A stretch of DNA of 64,000 bases from Lucinisca nassula (GCA_963580285.1 OY757011.1:154741245-154805244); one strand, 5' to 3'. Positions 10,441 through 23,321 are shown, counted from the first letter of the stretch. Numbers and translations are program-made. Notes: a model not told the origin generated them from the letters alone.

Positions 10441-12055
10441 CCCCGTCAAGCGATTTTGGTACTTATCGGCTATGCGAGCAGCGAAGGTTTAGGCGAGCCT
10501 GCGCATACGCGCAGTCTCGCCAGAACCTTCGCTGCTCGCTCATACAAGCAATGAATCAAGAGGAACCTTAAGACAGAAAGCCATATCCCTGGCCCCTCTG
10601 AATGGCTTGGCATGCGCAGTTAAAATTTGTCATGACGAAATGCTCGAAGACACAAATTCGCTTGGCGGGGCTCGTATAGACGTGTTTTCGTATAGATTTG
10701 ATTTTTTTTTTTCCATTTGCGAACAAAAAACGTGCAGATCAGTCTGCGCATGTGCACCTCTAGATTTCAAGAATCTTGCTAGCCTGTGTAGCTGAGCAGC
10801 CTGGTTTGTGATTTACCTGCACACACTAGTGACTTGGCCCATCGTGGCCATGCAGTTCTAGAGGTTTGACTATGCGCACGTTTGAATATGTCGCGCCTGC
10901 GATGAACTTGACCATTAGGGTGAACGCTAGGGTGGTCGCAAATTTTGACGGCTTGACAAACGGAAAATTTGGCTTCTAAATAGCAGGCGCGACAAAAACA
11001 GTCGTCTGCATATGTTTGTTTTTGTTTGTTTGAGTTGAGGTTTTACGTCCCTGTCAACACTATTTAGATCATTTTGGAGACGTTGCTTCCGATATTGTGG
11101 GACTTTTACCCGACACTAAGATGAAATTACATCTCAAGCCCTACCACCCATTGAAACCACTAGGGTTTAAGGGGCGGTCCTACTCGCATCACCTAAGTGG
11201 TTTACCAGTACTCAAGTTCGGTCGGTTTCAGCTCTGCGCGGAAGTACAATGCAGCCCGATCTATTTCTCCAAATCCCGATGGGTGGGGGCGCCGTCTGCA
11301 TATGTTCTTGAGTGAAGTGGATCAGTGACCACTTGTAACTTGTGACCGGTTCCACTGAGTTAGCCCAGGCAAGAACTAAGAGGTATATCGTCTAGTCTTT
11401 ACGGCTGTTCTTTTCTTCCAGACATTTCAAACCCTTATCTAATTTATTCATATTAGGCTGTGGTCAGTCAGGAATGTTTTTGTTATTGGCCTATTGGTAT
11501 GGAGTCTGCATGTTTAATGACCTTAGAGAATTCGTTAATCTTTGATCTCTTGGACAAATGAAATCAAATTCTGCGGAAATATCAGCGCTAGAGAAATCTG
11601 TACGCTCTGTGTCATAAGCTCCTTGTCTTGGGAGTATAGCTGCATATTATTTCCATGACCTGACCCAGAGTACAGAAGTGCTTATGTGACCGCCCGATGC
11701 ACAAAGTTGCAACAAAACGCACTAAGTGCGACCTTATGGCATGTTTATGGTAAATTCGAAGCCAGTATAACTTATACAAGCCTTTGAAGTGCCCAAGGTA
11801 CTCCGCCTCTTGCAGCAGGTTTTGTTTGTTTGTTTGATTTGAGGTTTAACGTCCCCGTCAACACTGTAAATGTCATTTTGGAGACGTTGCTTCCAATTGT
11901 GATGGGGAGTGGGGGGATAAACTTATAAAACAAACAAACAAAACACTCGGAGGATAAATTTTATCTTTACTCCTCGACATTAACCCATTTATGCCGATTT
12001 TTCTTCTGGAATAGTTAATATTCAATATAAAAGGAACCGGGTTCAGTTTGTACAA

Positions 12056-13654
12056 CAAGAGGGCCATGATGGCCCTGGATCGCTCACCTGATCCACAGAG
12101 TAACAAGTGGGCCCCGGGGAGGGCCATTATTCACCCCAAGGTTACAATGTGAATAATGTTGAGGGAGGTCTAAAAAGGTGAAGCTTCATACCAAATATCA
12201 ACAAAGGCTACAATTGTCCACTAGATGAAGCTCCATACCAAATATCAAAGACATGGGCCTTGCAGTTTCAGAGAAGAAGATTTTTAAAGATTTCCCTATA
12301 TAAGTCTATGTAAAACCAAAGGGTCTCGGTGCGGGGGCATTTTTGGCCCCAGGGCTATAATTTGAACAATCTTGATAGGGGTCCACTAGATGAAATTTCA
12401 CACAAAATATCAAAGACCTAGGCCTTGTGGTTTCACAGAAGAAATTTTTTTAAGATTTTCCCTATATAAGTCTATGTAATACAAAAGGGCCCGAAGGCGG
12501 GGGCATTTTTGGCCTCAGGGCTATAATTTGAACAATCTTGGTAGAGGTCCACTAGCTGAAGCTTCATACCAAATATCAAAGACCTAGGCCTTGTGGTTTC
12601 AGAGAAAAAATTCTCGAAGATTTTCCCTGTATAAGTCTATGTAAAACCAAATGGCCCCGGAGCGGGGGCATTTTTGGCCCCAGGGCTACAATTTGAACAA
12701 TCTTGGTAGAGGTTCACAAGATGAAGCTTCATATCAAATATCAAAGACCTGGGCCTTGCAGTTTCAGAGAAGAAGATTTTTAAAGACTTTCCCTACATAA
12801 GCCTATGTAAAACCAAAGGGCCCCGGGGCGGGGGCATTTTTTGCCCCGGCACTATAATTTTAACAATCTTGGTAGGTGTCCACTAGATGAAGCTTCATAC
12901 CAAATATCAAAGAACTGGGCCTTGAGGTTTCAGAGAAGAAGATTTTTAAAGAGTTTTCCTATATAAGTCTATGTAAAACCAAAGGGCCCCGGGGCGGGGG
13001 CATTTTTGGCCCGAGAACTATAATTTGAACAATCTTGGTAGCGGTCCATCAGATGAAGCTTCATACCAAATAGCAAAGACCTGGGCCTTGAGGTTTCAGA
13101 GAAGATGATTTTTAAAGATTTTCCCTATATTAGCTCATGTAAAACCAAAGGGCCCCGGGGCGGGGGCATTTTTGGCCCCAGCACTATAATTTGAACAATC
13201 TTGGTAGGGGTCCACTAGATGAAGCTTCATATAAAATATCAAAGACCCGGGCCTTGCGGTTTCAGAGAAGAAGATTTTTACAGATATTCCCTATATAAGC
13301 CCATGTAAAACCAAAGGGCCCCGGGGCGGGGGCATTTTAGGCCCCAGCACTGTAATTTGAACAATCTTGGTAGGAGTCCACCAGATGAAGCTTCATACCA
13401 AATATCAAAGACCTGGGCCTTGCAGTTTCAGAGAAGAAGATTTTTTAAGTTTTCGGTGAAAAAATCTATTTTTGGCTCCTGTGACCTATATGTGCAACTG
13501 ACCGGAACCATTTGGACAACTTTGAAAGGGGACCACCTAAGGATCATTCCTGTGAAGTTTGGTCAAAATCCAATCAGTGGTTTAGGAGGAGATGTCGTTT
13601 GAAGAAATTGTTTACGCACGGATGACAGACAAAAAGTGATCCTAATATTAAACA
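12056..13654 (+). repeat. Concatemer unit 1: type A 166-bp tandem units
   Basis: About eight head-to-tail units of about 166 bp. Each has a GATGAAGCTTCATACC block, CAAATATCAAAGACC, TTTCAGAGAAGAAGATTTTT, AGTCTATGTAAAACC and a GC-rich GGGCCCCGGGGCGGGGGC block. The last unit grades into a GTGAAGTTTGG-type terminal stretch and then a 3' segment shared with other family-i copies. Confidence 0.9.
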
Positions 13655-15680
13655 CAAGAGGGCCATGATGGCCCTGGATCGCTCACCTGATCCATAGAGT
13701 AACAAGTGGGCCTCAGGGAGGGCCATTATTGACCCCAGGGTTATAATGTGCACAATGTTGAGGGAGGTCTAAAAAGGTGAAGCTTCATACCAAATATCAA
13801 CAAAGGCTATAATTTGAACAATCTTGGCAAAGGTCCACTAGATGAAGCTACACACCAAATATCAAAGACCTTGGCCTTGCGGTATCAGAGAAGATTTTAT
13901 GAAAGATTTTCCCTATATAAGCCTATGTAAAACGACGGGCCCCGGGGGCGGGGGCATTTTTGGCCCCAGCACTACATAAGCCTATGTAAAACCAAATGGC
14001 CCCGGGCAGGGGCATTTTTGGCCTCAGGGCTATAATTTAATCAATCTTGATAGAGGTCCACTAGATGAAGCTTCACACCAAATTTCAAAGACCTGGGCCT
14101 TGCTGTTTCAGAGAAGAAGATTTTCAAAGATTATCTCTATATAAGTCTATGTAAAACCAAAGGGCCCCGGGGCGGGGGCATTTGTGGCCCAAGGGCTATA
14201 ATTTGAGCAATCTTGGTAGAGGTCCACTAGATGGAGCTCCATACCAAATATCAAAGACATGGGCCTTGCAGTTTCAGAGAAGAAGATTTTTTAAAGATTT
14301 CCATATATATATATATATGGTCAATATCAATATATATATATATAAGTCTATGTAAAACCAAAGGGTCTCGGGGCGGGGGCATTTTTGGCCCCAGGGCTAT
14401 AATTTGAACAATCTTGATAGAGGTCCACTAGATGAAATTTCACATCAAATATCAAAGACCAAGGCCATAGGCCATGTGGTTTCATAGAAGAAGATTTTTA
14501 AAGATTTTCCCTATATAAGTCTATGTAAAACCAAAGGGCCATGAGGCGGGGCATTTTTGGTCTCAGGGCTATAATTTGAACAATCTTGGTAGAGGTCCAC
14601 TAGCTGAAGCTCCATACCAAATATCAAAGACCTAGGCCTTGTGGTTTCAGAGAAGAAGATTTTTCAAGATTTTACCTATACAAGTCTATGTAAAACCAAG
14701 GGCCCCGGAGCGGGGGCATTTTTGTCCAAAGGGCTATAATTTGAACAATTTTGGTAGAGGTCCACAAGATGAAGCTTGGTACCAAATATCAAAGATCAGG
14801 GCCTTGCAGTTTCAGAGAAGATTTTTAAAAATTTTCCCGATATAAGCCTATGTAAAACCAAAGGGCCTCGGGCAATATAATTTGAACTATCTTGGTAGGG
14901 GTCCACTAGATGAAGCTTCATACCAAATAGCAAAGACCTGGGCCTTGCAGTTTCAGAGAAAAATATTTTTTTAAGATTTTCCCTATATAAGCCCATGTAA
15001 AACCAAAGGGCCCTGGGGCAGGGACATTTTTGGCCCAAGCACTATAATTTGAACAATCTTGGTAGAGGTCCACTAGATGAAGCTTCATACCAAATATCAA
15101 AGACCTGGGCCTTGCGGTTTCAGAGAAGAAGATTTTTTAAGATTTTCTCTATATAACCCTATGTAAAACCAAAGGGCCCCGGGGCGGGGGCATTTTTGGC
15201 CCCATCATTATAATTTGAACAATCTTGGTAGGGGTCCACTAGATGAAGCTACATACCAAATATCATAGACCTGGGCCTTGCGGTTTCAGAGAAGAAGATT
15301 TTTAAAGATTTTCCCAATATAAGCCCATGTAAAACAAAAGGGCCCAGGGGCGGGGGCATTTTTGGCCCCAGCACTATAATTTGAACAATCTTGGAAGGGG
15401 TCCACTAGATGAAGCTTCATACCAAATATCAAAGACCTGGGCCTTGTGGTTTCAGAGAAGAAGATTTTTTTTAGTTTTCGGTGAAAAAAATCTATTTTTG
15501 GCTCCTGTGACATATATGTGCAATGGATCGGAACCATTTGAACAACTTTGAAAGGGGACCACCTAAGGATCATTCCTGTGAAGTTTGGGCAAAATCCAAT
15601 CAGTGGTTTAGAAGGAGATGTCATTTTAAGAAATTGTTTACGCACGGATGACGGACAAAAAGTGATCCTAATATAAAACA
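13655..15680 (+). repeat. Concatemer unit 2: type A tandem units
   Basis: It has the same 5' end as unit 1 (palindrome AGGGCCATGATGGCCCT) and about eleven type A units. One unit carries an extra (AT)n palindromic stretch at about 14306-14344. The unit ends without the terminal hairpin, next to the third 5' end. Confidence 0.9.
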
Positions 15681-18600
15681 CAAGAGGGCCCAATTGCCCT
15701 ATATCGCTCACCTGTGTACCAGAAAATCATTAGTGTAGGAGACCACTTGACATTGCTACATACTAAATATCTAAGCTCAGGCAAAGCGGTGTCCATGCTT
15801 ATAAACCCTACTGGTTTCATTGGGCAACAGGGCTTGAGATGTAATTTCATCTCAATGTCTGGTAAAAGTCCCACAAAATTGGAAGAGACATCTCCAAAAT
15901 GACCTATACAGTGTTGATGGGGATGTAAAACCACAAATCAAACAAAATCTGTGCCTTATGGTTTTGGAGAAAAACGATGCTTTTAAGTTTTTTCCAGTTT
16001 AAGTCTATAGGAGCTAATGAGCCCTGGGGCTGGACCAATTTTGACCCAAAGGGCATGGTTGGCAGGATTTATGTAGGCGACCATTTTGTGTTGCTATATA
16101 CTAAATATCTAAGGTCTGTACTTCATGGTTTCAAAGAAGATGTTTGAAGCCTTTTCCATTATAAGTTTGTTGGAGTTTAGGGGCCACAGGATTTGGACCC
16201 AAGGGGCATGATTAGCAGGATTCATGTAGGCGACCACTCGACATTGCTACATGCTAAATACCTAAGCTCTGGGACTTATGGTTTCAGAGAAGATTTTTTC
16301 CCCATTTTAAGTTGTTTTTTTTTTTTTTTTTTTTTTTCATTATAAGGGCCCTGTGGTTTCAGAGAAGAAGATTTTTGAAGTTTCTCCAATTTTAAGTCTA
16401 TGGAAGCTAAAGAGCCCTGGGGTGGGGCCAATTTGGATCCCAGGGGCATAACTGGCAGGATTTATGTAGGTGGCCACTTGATGTTGCTACATACTAAAAA
16501 TCTAAGCTCTGGGCCTTATGGTTTCATAGAAGAAGATCTTTTAAGTTTTTTTCCATTATAAGTCTATTGGAGGTGATGAGCTGGGGCGAGGCCAATTTTG
16601 ACCCCAGGGGCAGGGTTAGCTGGATTTATGTAGCTGACTATTTTATGTTGCTAGATACTAAATATCTAAGTTCTGTGCTTCACAGTTTCTGAGAAGAACA
16701 TTTTTGAAGCTTTTTACCATTATGAGTCTATGGGAGCTAAGGGGCCCCGGGGCGTGGCCCATTTCGACCCAAGGGGCATGATTAGCAGGAAATATGAAGG
16801 TGACCACTTGCCGTTGCTACATGCTAAATATCTAAGCTCTGGGCGCTGTGGTTTCAGAGAAAAAGATTTTTGAAGTCTTTTTTCCATTATGAGTCTATGG
16901 GAGCTAAGGGGGTCCCAGGGTGTGGCCCATTTGGACACCAGGGGCATGATTGGCAGGATTAATGTAGGTGACCACTTGCCATTGCTACATGCTAAATATC
17001 TAAGCTCTGGGCCCTGTGGTTTCAGAGAAGAAGATTTTTTAAGCTTTTTTTCCATTATGAGTCTATAGGAGCTAAGTGGCCCCGGGGCGTGGCCCTTTTG
17101 GATTCCTGGGGCATGATTGGCAGGAATTATGTAGGTGACCACTTGCGATTGCTATGTGCGTAATATCTAAGCTCTGGGCGCTGTGGTTTCAGAGAAGAAG
17201 ATTTTTTAAGCTTTTTTCCATTATGAGTCTATGGGAGCAAAGGGGCCCAGGCGCGTGGCCCATTTGGAACCCAGGGGCATGATTAGCAGGAAATATGAAG
17301 GTGACCACTTGCCGTTGCTACATGCTAAATATCTAAGCTCTGGGCGCTGTGGTTTCAGAGAAAAAGATTTTTGAAGTCTTTTTTCCATTATGAGTCTATG
17401 GGAGCTAAGGGGGTCCCAGGGTGTGGCCCATTTGGACACCAGGGGCATGATTGGCAGGATTAATGTAGGTGACCACTTGCCATTGCTACATGCTAAATAT
17501 CTAAGCTCTGGGCCCTGTGGTTTCAGAGAAGAAGATTTTTTAAGCTTTTTTTCCATTATGAGTCTATAGGAGCTAAGTGGCCCCGGGGCGTGGCCCTTTT
17601 GGATTCCTGGGGCATGATTGGCAGGAATTATGTAGGTGACCACTTGCGATTGCTATGTGCGTTATATCTAAGCTCTGGGCGCTGTGGTTTCAGAGAAGAA
17701 GATTTTTTAAGCTTTTTTCCATTATGAGTCTATGGGAGCAAAGGGGCCCAGGCGCGTGGCCCATTTGGAACCCAGGGGCATGATTGGAAGGAATTATGTA
17801 GGTGACCAATTGCCCTTGCTACATGCTAAATATCTAAACTGTGGGCCCTTTGGTTTCAGAGAAGAAGATTTTTGAAGCTTTTTTACCATTTTGAGTCTAT
17901 GGGAGCTAAGGGGCCCCGGGGTGTGGCCAATTTGGAACCCAGGGACATGATTGGCAGGAATTATGTAGGTGACCACTCGCCGTTGCTACATGCTAAATAT
18001 CTCAGCTCTGGGCCCTGTGGTTTCAGAGAAGAAGATTTTTGAAGCTTTTTTACCATTTTGAGTCTATGGGAGCTAAGGGGCCCCGGGGTGTGGCCAATTT
18101 GGAACCCAGGGGCATGATTGGCAGGAATTATGTAGGTGACCACTTGCTGTTGCTACATGCTAAATATCTCAGCTCTGGGCCCTGTGGTTTCAGAGAAGAA
18201 GATTTTTGAAGCTTTTTTCCATTATGAGTCTATAGGAGCTAAAGGGCCCCGGGGCGTGGCCCGTTTGGACCCCAGGGGCATGATTGGCAGGAATTATGTA
18301 GGTGACCACTTGCCATTGCTACACGCTAAATATCTAAGCTCTGGGCCCTGTGGTTTCTGGGAAGAAGATTTTTTAAGCTTTTTGTTCCATTATGAGTCTA
18401 TGGGAGCGAAGGGGCCCCGGGGCGTGGCCAATTTGGACCCTAGGGGCATGATTGGCAGGAATTATGTAGGTGACCACTGGCCGTTAATACATGCTAAATA
18501 TCTAAGCTCTGGGCCCTGTGGTTTCAGAGAAGAAGATATTTTAATTTTTTCCCATTGTAAGTCTATGGGAGCTATATGTTGCCATGGCAACCACAATTCC

Positions 18601-20887
18601 CATCTGATCAGCCCAAAAACCTTATGCAGCCTTATTCCCCCTTCCTGATGATGCTTCTTTTTCCATTTTGAGTCTATAGGAGCTAAAGGGCCCCGGGGCG
18701 TGGCCGGTTTGGACCCCAGGGGCATGATTGAACCTTTTTTTTCCATTATGAGACTATGGGAGCTAAGGGGCCCCGGGGTGTAGCCAATTTGGACCCTAGG
18801 GGCATGATTGGCAGGAATTATGTAGGTGACCACTGGCCATTGCTACATGCTAAATATCTAAGCTCTGGACCCTGTGGTTTTAGAGAAGAAGATTTTTGAA
18901 CCTTTTTTTTCCATTATGAGACTATGGGAGCTAAGGGGCCCCGGGGTGTGGCCAATTTGGACCCCAGGGGCATGATTGGCAGGAATTATGTAGGTGACCA
19001 CTTGCCGTTGCTACATGTCAAATACCTTAGCTCTGGGCCCTGTGGTTTCATAGAAGAAGATTTTTGAAGCTTTTTTCCATTTTGAGTCTATAGGAGCTAA
19101 AGGGCCCCGGGGCGTGGCCGGTTTGGACCCCAGGGGCATGATTGAACCTATTTTTCCATTATGAGACTAAGGGAGCTAAGGGGCCCCGGGGTGTGGCCAA
19201 TTTGGACCCCAGGGGCATGATTGGCAGGAATTATGTAGGTGACCACTTGCCGTTGCTATATGTCAAATACCTTAGCTCTGGGCCCTGTGGTTTCATAGAT
19301 GAAGATTTTTGAAGCTTTTTTCCATTTTGAGTCTATAGGAGCTAAAGGGCCCCGGGGCGTGGCCGGTTTGGACCCCAGGGGCATGATTGGCATGCCAAAT
19401 ATCTCAGCTCGGGGCCCTGTGGTTTCAGAGAAGAAGATTTTTGAATGTTTTTTTTCCGTTATGAGTCTATAGGAGCTAAAGGGCCCCGGGGCGTGGCCCG
19501 TTTGGACACCAGGGGCATGATTGGCAGGAATTATGTAGGTGACCACTTGCCGTTGCTACTCGCCAAATATCTCAGCTCTGGGCCCTGTGATTTTAGAGAA
19601 GAAGATTTTTGAAGCTTTTTTCCATTATGAGTCTATAGGAGCTAAAGGGCCCCATGGCGTGGCCCGTTTGGACCCCAGGGGCATGATTGGCAGGAATTAT
19701 GTAGGTGACCACTTGCCGTTGCTACATGCTAAATATCTAAGCTCTGGGCCTTGTGGTTTCCGAGTAGAAGATTTTTGAAGCTTTTTGTTCCATTATGAGT
19801 CTATGGGAGCGAAGGGGCCCCGGGGCGTGGCCAATTTGGACCCCAGGGGCATGATTGGCAGGAATTATGTAGGTGACCACTGGCCATTGCTACATGCTAA
19901 ATATCTAAGCTCTGGGCCCTGTGGTTTCCAAGAAGAAGATTTTTGAAGCTTTTTGTTTCATTATGAGTCTATGGGAGCGAAGGGGCCCCAGGGCGTAGCC
20001 AATTTGGACCCTAGGGGCATGATTGGCAGGAATTATGTAGGTGACCACTGGCCATTGCTACATGCTAAATATCTAAGCTCTGGACCCTGTGGTTTTAGAG
20101 AAGAAGATTTTTGAACCTTTTTTTTCCATTATGAGACTATGGGAGCTAAGGGGCCCCGGGGTGTGGCCAATTTGGACCCCAGGGGCATGATTGGCAGGAA
20201 TTATGTAGGTGACCACTTGCCGTTGCTACATGTCAAATACCTTAGCTCTGGGCCCTGTGGTTTCATAGAAGAAGATTTTTGAAGCTTTTTTCCATTTTGA
20301 GTCTATAGGAGCTAAAGGGCCCCGGGGCGTGGCCGGTTTGGACCCCAGGGGCATGATTGGCAGGAATTATGTAGGTGACCACTTGCCATTGCTACATGCT
20401 AAATATCTAAGCTCTGGGCCCTGTGGTTTCCGAGAAGAAGATTTTTTAAGCTTTTTGTTCCATTATGAGTCTATGGGAGCGAAGGGGCCCCGGGGCGTGG
20501 CCAATTTGGACTCCAGGGGCATGATTGGCAGGAATTATGTAGATGACCACTGGCCGTTAATACATGCTAAATATCTAAGCTCTGGGCCCTGTGGTTTCAG
20601 AGAAGAAGATATTTTAATTTTTTCCCATTGTAAGTCTATGGGAGCTATATGTTGCCATGGCAACCACAATTCCCATCTGATCAGCCCAAAAACCTTATGC
20701 AGCCTTATTCCCCCTTCCTGATGATGCTTCTCATGAAATTTGATCAAGATTGACCATGGGGTATTAGAGATATACTTATTTGAAATTGTTTACGGACGCA
20801 CGGACGCACGAGACGGACGCACGGACGCACGACGGACAAAAAGTGATCACAAAAGCTCACCTTGTCACTACGTGACAGGTGAGCTAA
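15681..20887 (+). repeat. Concatemer unit 3: type B 166-168-bp tandem units and terminal hairpin
   Basis: It begins CAAGAGGGCCCAATTGCCCT and carries a minus-strand R270 copy at 15773-15945, then about 28 type B units. These share TTTCAGAGAAGAAGATTTTT and AGTCTATGGGAGCTAAGGGG-like blocks with type A, so the two types are diverged relatives. The array closes with ACGGACGCACGAC simple repeats (about 20790-20830) and the 3' hairpin. Confidence 0.9.
16720..17720 (+). repeat. Higher-order repeat, 501-bp period
   Basis: Three consecutive type B units (16720-17220) are repeated almost perfectly at 17221-17720, a period of three monomers. This indicates recent unequal exchange inside the array. Confidence 0.85.
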
Positions 20888-21159
20888 AAATAGCAGCTAT
20901 TTTGCTTTATGTGTAGACCTTGATCAGCCGCCGAGTTTTGCGGCGACCGATCTAGAACTACACTGGATGCCCGCGTCCAATTTATAGGATGTCGTGCACA
21001 AATGGGTTAAAGCGTGTGTGTGGTGTGTGTGCGGGGGGTGGAGACTAGGACTTGTTGCCATTTAGTTCTTTGATGTTTGGTGTTCTTAATTAATAGTCTT
21101 AATAACAAACGGAAGGCTTGCAACATGTGAATGCTCCATTTTCTTTTTATGATTATACA

Positions 21160-21412
21160 CCACGAAAACACGTGTATATGCTGACCCCCCTCGAACCCCA
21201 CTGTTATATAGAAAAACTGGGGTTTACAGGGTGTACATTATTTTTCTTATTTCTGCTTAAAACATAGATTGCAGGTACTCGTTAGAACCGCCTCGTTGAG
21301 GCGGTTCTAACGGGTACCCGCAATCTATATTTTGAGCAGAAATAAGAAAAATATCACAAATATTCATTTTTTCGGCGGTACAATGTATTTGTATAGGTGT
21401 GTTTTGTAATGA
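21160..21412 (+). mobile_element. Foldback MITE (FB family), complete copy
   Basis: End motifs CACGAAAACACG and GTGTGTTTTGTAATG. The central stem is complete, CATAGATTGCAGGTACTCG ... GAGGCGGTTCTAACGGGTAC, with arms of about 45 bp and a two- to four-base loop at about 21294. Confidence 0.88.
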
Positions 21413-22131
21413 AGTCGGCATGTGCCGATAATTTTATACGATGTCATGTCTGCTTTAATTGATATGCTGTTAAATTTGCAAATCCATTAAAGATAATGGC
21501 ATTTTGTTAAAGAATGGATATTGGCTGGTCTCGCTTCAGGTGTGAACGTTTGCAATTAATAATCAACACGAACAACTTTAATCGCGCGTCCGATTTACGA
21601 AGGTGCAAAAATAATTTAATATTAATGAATGAATGAATAAAATTTATTAGCAAATCAGCATGCATACACATTGCTTTTAGCTAATTACAAATGTAGATAT
21701 TAACCAACCAGGAAATGATATGGAAACCTATTATTCTCCTTTATGCAGACGAAACGGTGACATTTGGAACTGACCCGTCTTCTGTCTGTCCGCTGCGTAA
21801 CTGAGATAGTCTCAAAATATTTACAGAAATAAAAAACACCTTGAGACGATGTGCAGGCGACAAGAATCGTAATTCTTGCTTTACTGTTTTGGAGTTATGG
21901 CCCTTTGTGTATTGAAAATAGAGATTTTGTCAATTACTTGCGTCCTCTTTCACTTGAAAATTGTGTGGGATATTTTCACGCAACTTTATTGACATGTTAA
22001 CCTTTAACAAATGATGCGCAGAAGAAACATTGCAATTTTACTTTTGCACGGGCCTCTGTTGCCCGATGGGTAAGAGCGCCAGTGCAGGGATATAACACTC
22101 GACCCCACCGTCAATCGACAAAAGCTACTAT

Positions 22132-22670
22132 GACTACCTATATGACTCGCTACCAATTGCAGTAAGCAGCCGGGCATTCTGTCTTCAAACTCTCATTGTG
22201 AAGGTGTCACTTTCCCTACTTAATGGGACTTTGTGGCCAAGTGAGCAATGAATCTTTAACGTAGGAAAAAGCTTGTAAGCAAAATATCTCGAAACAGCTT
22301 GGGCTGGGCTCTTGAACTTTTACAGGCAGTTTGAAACCAATGTGAAGATGACCTGATTAAATTGTGTTAATATTTTTTTTAAACTTGGTCATCAGCAGAT
22401 TTTAGTGCATATCACAAATGAAACACCTTTTTTCATTGGCTAGAAAAGCATCACATGCAAGTGGCTAATCTGCGGTAGATGCACAGCGGGAACTGGACCC
22501 GTCCCAAGTCCAGTCTTATATTGCCCACAATAGAGATAATTGGACAATGATTAATTACTGGTTTTTATTTCTGGTTGTCATTCCATTGAATTGCAAGAAA
22601 CCAGCCTAACATGTCCTTCATCTTTCAATGTATCGTTTTGCAGTAGTTGTTCAGAGCACTAAAAGCAATA
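22132..22670. other. No recognisable feature
   Basis: Unique-looking, AT-rich sequence outside the duplication. No coding, RNA or transposon signal seen. Confidence 0.45.
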
Positions 22671-22812
22671 GAAACCTAAGCTCGGGCACTATCAACATTT
22701 ATGGACGGTCCAAGGGCCAGTGCCTGACCTCCCGGTTAATATCAGCCTGGCCCTCAGGCAGTCCAGGCCCTGGCCCTCCATAAACCTTGAAAGTGCTTTC
22801 AGCTTAGGTTAC
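22671..22812. repeat. Imperfect hairpin, AACCTAAGCT ends
   Basis: AACCTAAGCT at 22673 is matched by AGCTTAGGTT at about 22803. TTTATGGA/TCCATAAA and GGGCC/GGCCC blocks pair inside. It looks like a single-copy foldback MITE relic of about 140 bp. Confidence 0.7.
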
Positions 22813-23052
22813 TAATGCTTATAAGTGGCTTCTGTTTGCCAGGCTCTCCTGAAACCTCATCAGAGCATAAATCAAGATCACCTCCTAAAAAACACTATAA
22901 CAATGACCTTCTCTTGAGGAAACTAAATCTGTTTAGTCTAGTGTTTATCCTAAGTTAGGAAAAGTGTAATTTGGCCTTAATCCTTAAGACGCTGAAAATG
23001 TGGTCTGCTTATTTTTTTTTTTGCAAACTTTTTAAAAATATTTTTGCATACA

Positions 23053-23123
23053 GGCAAACAGTGTGGGCCCAGATCAGCCTGCTCATACAGGAGCAGTCTG
23101 ATCTGGGTCCACACTGTTGGCAA
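23053..23123. repeat. GCAAACAGTG hairpin family copy
   Basis: The stem runs from GGCAAACAGTGTGGGCCCAG to CTGGGTCCACACTGTTGGC, with an inner CTGCTC/GAGCAG pair. Other copies: 23620-23666, 24436-24512 (inside the hAT MITE), 25350-25399, 28874-28943, 35537-35612 (inside the second hAT MITE), 38192-38237 and 43514-43580. The inner stem sequence differs between copies but stays paired. Confidence 0.85.
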
Positions 23124-23280
23124 ACAATTACTTTTAAGGTAACCTGCATACAGCAAAGCAGACGACAATTGTCTTGATTGGCATTTAATGGGTTAATTGT
23201 GCTGACTGGGCCATTGAACTCCAAACCAACATTAAGCCTATCTGGCCATATATCGATCTTAATTTTATACTTGTGTTATC

Positions 23281-23303
23281 GGGGGGGGGGGGGGGGGGGG
23301 GGG
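23281..23303. repeat. G homopolymer
   Basis: An uninterrupted run of about 23 G. A second G-run is at 25260-25280. Both are likely assembly-length uncertainties. Confidence 0.95.
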
Positions 23304-23321
23304 TGTGCTTAAGTGTTTCAT

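Larger units (their letters stand above)
12056..20887 (+). mobile_element. Composite family-i tandem-repeat element (three-unit concatemer)
   Basis: An 8.83 kb insertion whose outer ends are the family-i 5' end (CAAGAG, palindrome AGGGCCATGATGGCCCT, then GCTCACCTG) and the family-i 3' end (hairpin AGCTCACCTTGTCAC/GTGACAGGTGAGCT, then the A-run). Internally two further 5' ends occur at 13655 and 15681. Units one and two stop at AAAAGTGATCCTAATAT-type sequence without the terminal hairpin, and only unit three has it. Compared with copy A, the insertion lies in a host A5 run with no clear target duplication. Confidence 0.9.
10888..22131 (+). repeat. Segmental duplication, copy B (occupied site)
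   Basis: Repeats copy A (1-2839) with the 8.8 kb insertion at 12056-20887 between its two halves. It contains a family-iii relic (10890-10998), R270 copies (11020-11305 and 11830-11910 partial) and an intact foldback MITE (21160-21412). It lacks the foldback insertion of copy A. Confidence 0.93.

Noticed and set aside
10490..10545. Inverted repeat around GCAGCGAAGG at 10479-10536 as a regulatory hairpin
   Set aside because: It pairs well (GAGCAGCGAAGG/CCTTCGCTGCTC) but is most likely another short foldback remnant next to the half foldback MITE. No gene is nearby.
16720..17643. Two nearly identical 140-codon minus-strand frames
   Set aside because: They lie wholly in the type B satellite array. 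Their identity reflects the 501-bp higher-order repeat, not gene duplication.
12056..20887. Cut-and-paste TIR transposon interpretation of the family-i elements
   Set aside because: The inverted motifs are subterminal on one side, and the empty site shows no target duplication. The Helentron model fits better.
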